DNA of 64,000 nt from Tsukamurella tyrosinosolvens (GTDB taxonomy: Bacteria; Actinomycetota; Actinomycetes; Mycobacteriales; Mycobacteriaceae), in assembly GCF_900104775.1 (NCBI RefSeq), contig NZ_FNSA01000003.1, forward strand, positions 4,278,001 through 4,342,000. Reading direction: 5' to 3'. Positions within the stretch are counted from its first letter, which is position 1, and each line of letters opens with the position of its first letter. The notes beneath the pieces are model-generated. The model saw nothing but the letters and a program-made list of their open reading frames with translations, ran no database searches and was not told where the DNA came from. A program made the translations under genes and the position numbers. Positions 57,884-64,000 of this stretch are shown here, piece by piece.

Positions 57884-59163
57884 CCGTCGACCTCGCACCC
57901 CGCAGCTCCCACGCCGACGACCTCCGCGTCCCCGTGCCGACCGGGGTCCGCGCCCGCGTCCTGGGCCGCGCGGCCCGCGCCCTGCTCGCGCGCGCCGCCG
58001 CGCGCTCCGGCGTCGCCGTCACGAGGGCGGGCGATCCCGTGCCCGCGGAACCGAACATCGTCCTCCACGCCCCGGACGCCGTGCACCGCAGGATCGGGAC
58101 CTCCCGGCTCATCGGTTTCGGCGAGGCCTACGTGGCCGGCGAGTGGGACTCCCCGGACCTGGTCGCGGCGCTCACCGCCCTCGCGGAGCGGATGCCCGAG
58201 CTGGTGCCGCAGTGGCTGCAGTCGCTGCGGAGCCTCGCCGCGACCGCCCGGCCCCGCACCGAGATCGGCACGCCCGATCACGTACGGGACAACGTCTCCC
58301 ACCACTACGACCTCTCCAACGACCTGTTCGCGACGTTCCTCGACGAGACCCTGACCTACTCGAGCGCGCTGTTCTCCCCGGCGGAGATCCCGGACGGCGA
58401 ACCCGGCGTGACGCACGCCGGCCCCGCGACGGACGCTCGGTGGTCCGCGCTGGCGGAGGCGCAGCACGCCAAGATCGATCGCCTCCTCGACGCCGCGGGC
58501 GTCGGGCCCGGCACCCGGCTGCTCGAGATCGGGACCGGGTGGGGCGAGCTGTGCCTGCGCGCGGCGGCGCGCGGCGCCGTGGTGCGTTCCGTGACGCTGT
58601 CGACGGAGCAGCGCGACCTGGCGCTGGACCGGATCGCGGCGGCCGGGGTGGCGGATCGCGTGCAGGTGGATCTGCTCGACTACCGCCGTATCGACGGGGT
58701 GTACGACGCGGTCGTCTCCGTCGAGATGATCGAGGCCGTCGGCGCCGCCCATTGGAACGAGTACTTCGGGACGCTGGCGAGGCTCGTCGCGCCGCACGGG
58801 CGGATCGCGGTGCAGGCGATCACGATGCCGCACGACCGGATGCTCGCCACGCTGCGCACCTACACGTGGATCCAGAAGTACGTCTTCCCCGGAGGGATGC
58901 TGCCCTCCACCGAGGCCGTTTCCGACGCCGCCCGGACGGCGGGCCTCGCCGTGGTGACCCGGCACCGGTTCGGGGAGCACTACGCGGAGACGTTGCGCCT
59001 GTGGCGCGAACGCTTCCTCACGGATCCGGAGAGCCTGCCCCCACCCGCGGATTCCGCGGCGTTCCGCCGGCTCTGGGAGTTCTACCTCGCCTACAGCGAG
59101 GCGGGCTTCCGCTCGGGCTACCTGGACGTGCAACAGATCGTGTTCGCGCCGGAGGCCACCTGA
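57880..59163 (+). CDS. ufaA1: cyclopropane fatty-acid synthase-like methyltransferase UfaA1
   Basis: This 427-residue SAM-dependent methyltransferase acts on unsaturated lipid acyl chains. Signature segments are HYDLSNDLF (about 142-150), the SAM loop LLEIGTGWG (214-222), VEMIEAVG and the YVFPGGMLPS segment. It corresponds to M. tuberculosis Rv0447c (UfaA1), proposed to make tuberculostearic acid. The GTG overlaps the DUF1365 stop. Substrate and product here are inferred from the family. Confidence 0.9.
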   Translation: MTVDLAPRSSHADDLRVPVPTGVRARVLGRAARALLARAAARSGVAVTRAGDPVPAEPNIVLHAPDAVHRRIGTSRLIGFGEAYVAGEWDSPDLVAALTALAERMPELVPQWLQSLRSLAATARPRTEIGTPDHVRDNVSHHYDLSNDLFATFLDETLTYSSALFSPAEIPDGEPGVTHAGPATDARWSALAEAQHAKIDRLLDAAGVGPGTRLLEIGTGWGELCLRAAARGAVVRSVTLSTEQRDLALDRIAAAGVADRVQVDLLDYRRIDGVYDAVVSVEMIEAVGAAHWNEYFGTLARLVAPHGRIAVQAITMPHDRMLATLRTYTWIQKYVFPGGMLPSTEAVSDAARTAGLAVVTRHRFGEHYAETLRLWRERFLTDPESLPPPADSAAFRRLWEFYLAYSEAGFRSGYLDVQQIVFAPEAT

Positions 59164-59203
59164 TGAGCACCTTCGTCCCCCGTCCCCACCGAGGAGAGAA
59201 CCG

Positions 59204-59800
59204 ATGATCCGCACCGCCCGCTCCACCGCCCTCGCCCTCACCGCCGCCGTCGCCGTCACGGGTGCCGTCGCGGCCCCCGCCGTCGCGGCACCGCTCGGCC
59301 CGGTCGCGAAGGTCGACGTGGCCCGGTACGTCGGCACGTGGCACCAGCTCGCGGCGATCCCCGCACCGTTCAGCGCGCAGTGCGCCCGCGACACCACGGC
59401 GACCTATCGGATCGTCGACGCGACGAACGTCTCGGTCCACAACACGTGCACCACGTGGACTGGTTCGACCTCGTCGATCCGGGGCAACGCCCGGGTCACC
59501 GATCCCCGCACCACCGCGCAGTTGCACGTCTCGTTCCCCGGCGTCCCCACCCAGGAGGCCCTCGACGGACCGCCCAACTACGTGGTCGCGGCCCTGGCGC
59601 CGGACTACTCCTGGGCGTTCGTCGGCGACCCGGCGCGGCGCAGCGCCTTCGTCCTGTCCCGGACCTCCGCCGTGCCCGCCGCCCGGTGGGCGCAGGTGCG
59701 CGCCACCGCGGAGCGGCTCGGCTACAACGCCTGCACCATCCTGAGCACGCCGACCACCGGGGGGCTCGAACGGATCGCGCCGCTGTGTGCGCTCCCCTGA
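59204..59800 (+). CDS. secreted lipocalin-like protein
   Basis: This 198-residue protein has a signal peptide (about 1-28, AVAA-P) and a lipocalin fold starting YVGTWHQLAAIPAPF, the G-x-W motif of Blc-type lipocalins. Four cysteines are present in the mature part. It lies in the SigK operon where M. tuberculosis has the membrane protein Rv0446c. Proteobacterial versions of this lipid operon also contain a Blc lipocalin, so it may carry the modified fatty acid or lysolipid. AGGAGAGAACC precedes the ATG. Confidence 0.85.
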   Translation: MIRTARSTALALTAAVAVTGAVAAPAVAAPLGPVAKVDVARYVGTWHQLAAIPAPFSAQCARDTTATYRIVDATNVSVHNTCTTWTGSTSSIRGNARVTDPRTTAQLHVSFPGVPTQEALDGPPNYVVAALAPDYSWAFVGDPARRSAFVLSRTSAVPAARWAQVRATAERLGYNACTILSTPTTGGLERIAPLCALP

Positions 59801-59886
59801 CTCTGCACCGGCCCGCGGACGGGGCCGCTATCGGGCCCGGAGCACCGGCTACCGGTAACGTACCGCGGGACGAAGGAGGCACGCGG

Positions 59887-60453
59887 ATGACACGTGCGCG
59901 GACCGAGGCCGACGACCTGCTCGAGCGCACCGCCGCCGGCGACGTAGGGGCCTTTCGCGAGCTCTACGAACGCACCGGGCGCCTCGTCTTCGGCACGGCG
60001 CTGCGGGTGATCGGGGACCGCGGCTACGGCGAGGAGATCACCCAGGAGGTGTACCTCGAGGCGTGGCGCAAGGCCGCCGAGTTCGACGCCGCCCGCGGCT
60101 CCGCCGAGGCCTGGCTCGTGACCATCGCGCACCGCCGCTCCGTCGACCGGGTCCGGGCCGAACGCTCGCGCGGCGACCGCGAGAACAGCTTCGCCCACGC
60201 GAGTTACCAGCGCCCCCACGACGTCGTGGCCGAGACGACCGAGCAGCGCGAGGATTCCGGTGCCGTCGTCGACTGCCTCGACACGCTGAGCGACCCGCAA
60301 CGCGACGCCCTCACCATGGCCTACTACGGCGGTCACACCTACCGCGAGGTCTCGGAGCGGCTGGACGCCCCGCTCGCCACCGTGAAGAGCCGCATCCGTG
60401 ACGGCCTTGTGCGCCTGCGCCGGTGCCTGGAGCCACTCGGAGTGCTGTCATGA
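59887..60453 (+). CDS. sigK: ECF sigma factor SigK
   Basis: This 188-residue sigma factor has region 2 (DVGAFRELYERTGRLVFGTALRVI..., VYLEAWRKAAEF, AEAWLVTIAHRRSVDRVR) and region 4 (LSDPQRDALTMAYYGGHTYREVSERL). It corresponds to M. tuberculosis SigK (Rv0445c). GAAGGAGG lies before the ATG. It overlaps the anti-sigma gene (ATGA) and is held inactive by it. The likely target is the promoter at 55850-55876 upstream of the flavoprotein. Confidence 0.92.
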   Translation: MTRARTEADDLLERTAAGDVGAFRELYERTGRLVFGTALRVIGDRGYGEEITQEVYLEAWRKAAEFDAARGSAEAWLVTIAHRRSVDRVRAERSRGDRENSFAHASYQRPHDVVAETTEQREDSGAVVDCLDTLSDPQRDALTMAYYGGHTYREVSERLDAPLATVKSRIRDGLVRLRRCLEPLGVLS

Positions 60454-61199
60454 CCGACGCACCGAGCGACGCGGGGAACGGGGACGCGCTCCTCGACGAC
60501 GCGGAGGTCTACGCGCTGCACGCCCTCGACGCCGACGAACGGGCCGGCGTGGAGGCTGCGCGGGACGCGGCGGCCGCCGAGGTCCGGGAGGAGTTCGACG
60601 CCCGGGTCGGCGCGGTGCGCGAGACCATGGCCGCCCAGGCCGCACAGCACGGCGTCGAGCCGCCTGCAGAGGTCTTCGACCGGGTCCTGGCGCACGTCGT
60701 CGAGAATCCCGGCGTGACGCCGATCCGGCGCCGACGGCCGTCGCGCAGCGCGCTGCGCGCGGTCGCCGCGGCGGCCGTCGTCATCGTCGCCGTCGCGGCG
60801 GGCGTCGTCCTCGGCCGGTCCGTCCTCGGACAGGACGGGCGCGCACCGTCGGAGACCGAGATCGTGCTCGCCGCGCCCGACGCCCGGACCACGCAGGCCC
60901 GCGTCGGCGACGCGACCATCTCGTTCATCTACTCGCGGGAGCGCAACGCGGGCGTCGTCCTCATGAACGACGTTCCGCCGCCGCAGGACGGCACGGTCTA
61001 CCAGATGTGGCTGATGGATCCGGGCGGCGGTGCCCGCTCGCGCGGCACGATGACGCAGGCCGACGTACGGCCGACGACGACGGCCGCGGTCACGTCGATC
61101 GACGGTGCGGAGACCTTCGGCATCTCGATCGAGCGCCCCGGCGGGGCGACCACCCCGTCGGACCGGATCGTGACGACCCTGCCGATCGCGCCGCGCTGA
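60450..61199 (+). CDS. rskA: anti-sigma-K factor RskA
   Basis: This 249-residue membrane-bound anti-sigma factor has an N-terminal cytoplasmic anti-sigma domain (1-95, starting with a conserved AEVYALHALDADE element), a single transmembrane helix (102-122) and an extracytoplasmic RskA domain with GTVYQMWLMDPGG. It should release SigK after regulated proteolysis. The ATG overlaps the sigK stop. A strong hairpin ends the operon. Confidence 0.92.
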   Translation: MTDAPSDAGNGDALLDDAEVYALHALDADERAGVEAARDAAAAEVREEFDARVGAVRETMAAQAAQHGVEPPAEVFDRVLAHVVENPGVTPIRRRRPSRSALRAVAAAAVVIVAVAAGVVLGRSVLGQDGRAPSETEIVLAAPDARTTQARVGDATISFIYSRERNAGVVLMNDVPPPQDGTVYQMWLMDPGGGARSRGTMTQADVRPTTTAAVTSIDGAETFGISIERPGGATTPSDRIVTTLPIAPR

Positions 61200-61205
61200 C
61201 CGGCG

Positions 61206-61238
61206 CCGGTCGCGCGACCGCGGTGGTCGCGCGACCGG
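61206..61238. terminator. bidirectional terminator after rskA
   Basis: A perfect 14-bp stem CCGGTCGCGCGACC / GGTCGCGCGACCGG with a GCGGT loop lies between rskA and the convergent MBL gene. Confidence 0.8.
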
Positions 61239-61239
61239 G

Positions 61240-62157
61240 TCAGTCGCGCCAGGGGTCCGTCTGCCGCCACGGCGTCGGGAGGTGGAGGGGCACCCCGTCC
61301 TCGCGCGCGAGCCGGCCCAGGACCGCCATCGACACGTCGAGGTCGTCGCCGGCGTAGGGCAGGGCGCGCAGGCCGCGCTCCAGCGGCCGGAAGAAGTCGT
61401 CCCAGTGGGTCAGGACCACCCGACGGGCGCCGACCGCCCGCACCGTCTCGGACCAGTACTGCTCGATGTACCCGACGGATTGCAGGCCCAGCTGCCCGAT
61501 GCCGAGGTACACGACGTCGGCACTGCGGCCCGCCAGCGCCCCGGGCACGAAACCCGCGCTCCCGACGACCAGCGCCGTCCGCTCCGTGGTCCGGTGCCGC
61601 ACGAGCATCGACCAGGCCTCCCCGCACCGGTAGGCCGACGCACGGACCGGCGGAACCACCGGGGCGGTGATCGGGCCCGGGTAGCGGTCGGGCGGGCAGT
61701 GATCGCCTTCGATCAGCGTCACCTCGAAGCCGCCGAGATCGACCGGGGCGGTGTCGCGCACGACGCGCACCTGCGCGCCGGGCAGGCCGTGCCCCAGGTG
61801 CGCGACGGACCCACCGCCCACCAGCAGCGCGCCCGTCCGCTCGGCGATGACCGCGGAATCCAAGGCGTGATCGAAGTGCGTGTGCACCGGCACCACCGCG
61901 TCGAGCCTGGTCACACCCAGCCGGTCGAGCCCCGCCTCGATGCGCGGGACGGACGGCGCCAGGCGCCCCAGGCCCACCCGTGCCAGCGACGGCCGGCTGA
62001 AGAAGCCGTCGGTCAGCACCGCGGAGTCGCCGTCGGCGATCAGCAGCGTCGTGACGCCGGCCCAGGTCACCGTGACGGGCGCCGTGGGCGGGGCGGCGGA
62101 TTCGTCGACGAAGGCCTGATACGCCGCGAGATTCGGCCGGCCGGCTTTGATCCTCAT
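61240..62157 (-). CDS. MBL-fold metallohydrolase
   Basis: This 305-residue metallo-beta-lactamase-fold protein has the zinc motif HTHFDHALD (about 92-100), a later His/Asp pair (EGDHCPP) and the C-terminal LTHWDDF histidine. It is of the UlaG/RomA-like group with a long N-terminus. The substrate is unknown. The ATG has no strong ribosome-binding site. It lies 25 nt downstream of the methyltransferase gene and may be cotranscribed with it. Confidence 0.85.
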   Translation of the reverse strand: MRIKAGRPNLAAYQAFVDESAAPPTAPVTVTWAGVTTLLIADGDSAVLTDGFFSRPSLARVGLGRLAPSVPRIEAGLDRLGVTRLDAVVPVHTHFDHALDSAVIAERTGALLVGGGSVAHLGHGLPGAQVRVVRDTAPVDLGGFEVTLIEGDHCPPDRYPGPITAPVVPPVRASAYRCGEAWSMLVRHRTTERTALVVGSAGFVPGALAGRSADVVYLGIGQLGLQSVGYIEQYWSETVRAVGARRVVLTHWDDFFRPLERGLRALPYAGDDLDVSMAVLGRLAREDGVPLHLPTPWRQTDPWRD

Positions 62158-62182
62158 CGGCCCATGATGGCACCGCGCCGGC

Positions 62183-63010
62183 TCAGGTGACCCGGCCCAG
62201 GCCGACGTATCCGTAGTCGCAGCGGAGCTGCGCCTCGGTGAGGGGGTACTCGGGGCGCCACCGGCCGTACCGCACCAGCCCGGGCTCGAGGATCTCGGTG
62301 CCGTCGAGCCACGACAGGATCTCGGCGCGGGGCCGCATGTGCAGCGGCGTGGAGGTCTGTTCGTAGCGGCGGCGCACCCAGTGCAGCTCGGCGGCGATCT
62401 CGGGGTGCGCGGAGTCGTCGGAGAGGTGCGAGAGCGCGATCATGCTGCCCGGCACGACGGTCCGCCGATAACGGCGAAGCAGGCCGCCGGGGTCGTCCTC
62501 GTCGCCGAGGAAGACGAAGGTGCCGACGGCGAGGAGCCCGACGGGCCGGTCGAAGTCGATGAGCCCGCGGGTCACCGGGTGCGTGAGCACCGCGTCGGCG
62601 TCGCGAATGTCGAGTTTGAGCACCCCCGCGTGCGGATCGTCGCCGATGAGCTGGCGCCCGAGCTCGTACGCGATCGGCTCGCGGTGGACGAAGACGGTCC
62701 GCGCCGCGGGATTGACCAGGCGCGCCAGCTCGTGGACGGTGCCCCCGGCCGTGATCCCCGACCCGAGATCGAGGAACTGCTCGACTCCCGCATTGGCCAT
62801 CGTCTGCACCGCACGGCGCGCGAAGGTCCGGGTGAGCCGCGCACCGAGCGCCCAGTGCGGCGCCTCCCGCGCGATCTCCTCGCCCGCGTCCCGGTCGACC
62901 GGCAGGTAGCTGGTGCCGCCGAGGAAGTAGTCGTACAGCCGCGAGCCGTTCGGCCGGTCCATGTCCAGCGGGATCGTCGACGGTGCGCCGGTCGGTTCGG
63001 GATTCGTCAT
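62183..63010 (-). CDS. DUF574 SAM-dependent methyltransferase
   Basis: This 275-residue actinomycete-specific methyltransferase of the DUF574 (Methyltransf_19) group has the diagnostic N-terminus DRPNGSRLYDYFLGG and the SAM loop FLDLGSGITAGGTVHELA. Family members usually have VDNDP at the end of the second strand; this one has VHREP, so SAM contact may differ. The reaction is unknown. TAGATT (63021-63026) on the minus strand could be the -10. It is divergent from the GGDEF gene. Confidence 0.88.
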   Translation of the reverse strand: MTNPEPTGAPSTIPLDMDRPNGSRLYDYFLGGTSYLPVDRDAGEEIAREAPHWALGARLTRTFARRAVQTMANAGVEQFLDLGSGITAGGTVHELARLVNPAARTVFVHREPIAYELGRQLIGDDPHAGVLKLDIRDADAVLTHPVTRGLIDFDRPVGLLAVGTFVFLGDEDDPGGLLRRYRRTVVPGSMIALSHLSDDSAHPEIAAELHWVRRRYEQTSTPLHMRPRAEILSWLDGTEILEPGLVRYGRWRPEYPLTEAQLRCDYGYVGLGRVT

Positions 63011-63081
63011 CGCAACGTCGAATCTAATCGAAGAGCGCGCCCCGCGTAGAGTGCTGGGTCGAACCGCGAGCGAGGAGGGTC

Positions 63082-64000
63082 ATGCCGGGATCGTCACCGC
63101 TGGGTTTCCTCGCGCGGGGTGAATCCGTCGTCGCCCTGCTCGTGGACGAGTTCCTCATGTCGATCGCGGACGACGTGTATCTCCCGCTGCCGGCCGCCGT
63201 GGTCCGGGCGGACCTGCTGACGGCCTTCCAGTCGGTGATCGCCGCGCTCGGCGCCGACGACTTCGACCCGGCGGTGGGCCGCGACGTCGGGCGGCTGCTC
63301 GTCTCGCTGCAGATCACCGTGCCCGCGGGCGCGGCGGCGGGTGGCCGCGCCATCGCGACCCTCCCGGACGCGCTGGTCCGCGAACCGTCCGCGGAGGTCC
63401 GGCGCCGGACGTCCCTGATCCTGGCGGAGTACACCGCCGGCTACGCCGAGGCCCTCACCCGCCGGATCATCGACGGGCAGGCCGTGGTGCACCGGGCGGC
63501 GCAGCTGGCCCGGCGGTCCGCCGAGGAGCGCGAGCGCCAGGCGCAGGCACGGCTGCGGGTGATGTTCGAGCACGCCCGCTCCCCCGTCTTCGTGGCCGAC
63601 GAGCGCGGCCGCATCCTCGAGGCGAGCTCGGCGATGACCGTGATGATGGAGGCCAATCCGACGCTCCTCGGGGCGTCGGGCGACGACGTGCGGCCGTTGC
63701 TCGCCGAGGATCCCGCCGACGTGGAGCGGGTCCTGCGCGAGCTGGCCGAGGCCGACGACGAGAGCGTGACGCGGTTCCTCGAGCACCGTCGGCTGCACTT
63801 CCTGGGCGACTCCAGCGTCGGCCGCTGGGCGCTGAGCCGGGTGCCCGCGGAGGGCGACCGGCCGGCGCTGCTCGTGGGCGTCGGGCACGACGTCACCGAG
63901 TTGCGGGCCACCCATGCGCAGTTGAGTCACCTCGCCCATCACGACGCGCTGACGGGCCTGCCGAACCGGCGGCGGCTGCGCGAGGACCTCACGGACGCGC
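63082..64000 (+). CDS. diguanylate cyclase (GGDEF) sensor protein, 5' part
   Basis: The frame is open from the ATG at 63082 to the end of the window (306 codons), so the 3' end is missing. The N-terminal 165 residues are a helical domain I do not recognise, and residues about 170-275 look like a PAS domain (FEHARSPVFVADERGRILEAS). The GGDEF domain begins with HHDALTGLPNRRRLRED at about residue 288; the GGDEF motif itself lies beyond the window. It should make or sense cyclic-di-GMP. GAGGAGGGTC precedes the ATG, and TAGAGT (63047-63052) is a likely -10. Confidence 0.85.
   Translation, partial: MPGSSPLGFLARGESVVALLVDEFLMSIADDVYLPLPAAVVRADLLTAFQSVIAALGADDFDPAVGRDVGRLLVSLQITVPAGAAAGGRAIATLPDALVREPSAEVRRRTSLILAEYTAGYAEALTRRIIDGQAVVHRAAQLARRSAEERERQAQARLRVMFEHARSPVFVADERGRILEASSAMTVMMEANPTLLGASGDDVRPLLAEDPADVERVLRELAEADDESVTRFLEHRRLHFLGDSSVGRWALSRVPAEGDRPALLVGVGHDVTELRATHAQLSHLAHHDALTGLPNRRRLREDLTDA

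Noticed and set aside
1-64000. tRNA or rRNA genes, CRISPR arrays, insertion sequences, prophage genes, replication origin
   Set aside because: None could be recognised on either strand by reading; small RNAs without hairpins could still be missed.

Overview
The window is very GC-rich, gene-dense chromosomal DNA from an actinomycete of the order Mycobacteriales, probably Tsukamurella or a close relative; the genus is an inference. The strongest evidence is gene order. From desA1 back through dusB, phoU, pstB, mshD, glnR, lmeA, cysA2, sseC, a nitrobindin, a pabC-like lyase, ygfZ, a DUF3073 gene, purM, purF and a sterol-carrier-family gene, the window follows M. tuberculosis Rv0824c to Rv0807 in the same relative order. 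A second block (55.9-61.2 kb) matches the Rv0449c-Rv0444c SigK/RskA locus. No tRNA, rRNA, insertion sequence, prophage or CRISPR array was seen.

Layout. 0-4.3 kb: an ABC-2 exporter (5' end outside the window), a DesKR-like two-component system and the acyl-ACP desaturase desA1. 4.5-13.3 kb: dusB, phoU, then on the minus strand an FHA protein and pstB-pstA-pstC-pstS, mshD and glnR; 11-nt PHO-box-like direct repeats precede both phoU and pstS. 13.4-15.7 kb: lmeA, a leaderless Cys-rich leader peptide, cysA2 and sseC. 15.8-25.3 kb, inserted relative to M. tuberculosis: a MetX-like hydrolase, a five-gene alkylation-repair operon (ogt, ECF sigma, second ogt, 2OG-Fe(II) oxygenase, alkB), and a LacI-controlled sugar ABC operon with two kinases. 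25.3-43.3 kb: a 32-residue membrane protein, nitrobindin, a TetR-controlled drug exporter whose permease looks frameshifted, a 12-codon micro-ORF with its own promoter and terminator, a DUF899/PNPOx/TetR/SDR group, cydABDC behind a nested palindrome, a trypsin-like protein, an amino-acid permease, pabC, ygfZ, MOSC and DUF3073 genes. 43.3-46.6 kb: purM, purF and an SCP-family gene. 46.6-51.6 kb: a LacI-controlled NCS1 permease and amidohydrolase, and a secreted protein. 51.7-61.2 kb: a GCS2-family ligase, a DUF1428 gene, a DUF4334-epimerase pair and a lipid-modification operon with SigK and RskA. 61.2-64 kb: an MBL hydrolase, a DUF574 methyltransferase and the 5' part of a GGDEF protein.

How the parts work together. 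Several units are self-contained regulated modules with readable operators: phosphate uptake (PHO boxes), sulfur transfer (Cys-rich attenuator-type leader), sugar uptake (GCGCAA-type LacI operator), nucleobase or amide use (CCAAATCGATTTGG), drug export (repeated AGTCACTGTCA) and respiration under low oxygen (cyd palindrome). Leaderless starts are frequent: a TANNNT box lies 6-7 nt upstream of the start codon of phoU, the Cys-rich leader, the 32-residue protein, the exporter ATPase, ygfZ and pabC, and a SigK-type CCGAAT box has the same spacing before the FAD oxidoreductase gene.

The items I find most novel are the ogt-sigma-ogt alkylation operon with no anti-sigma factor, the stand-alone micro-ORF, the cyd palindrome, and the SigK unit with a lipocalin inserted between ufaA1 and sigK.
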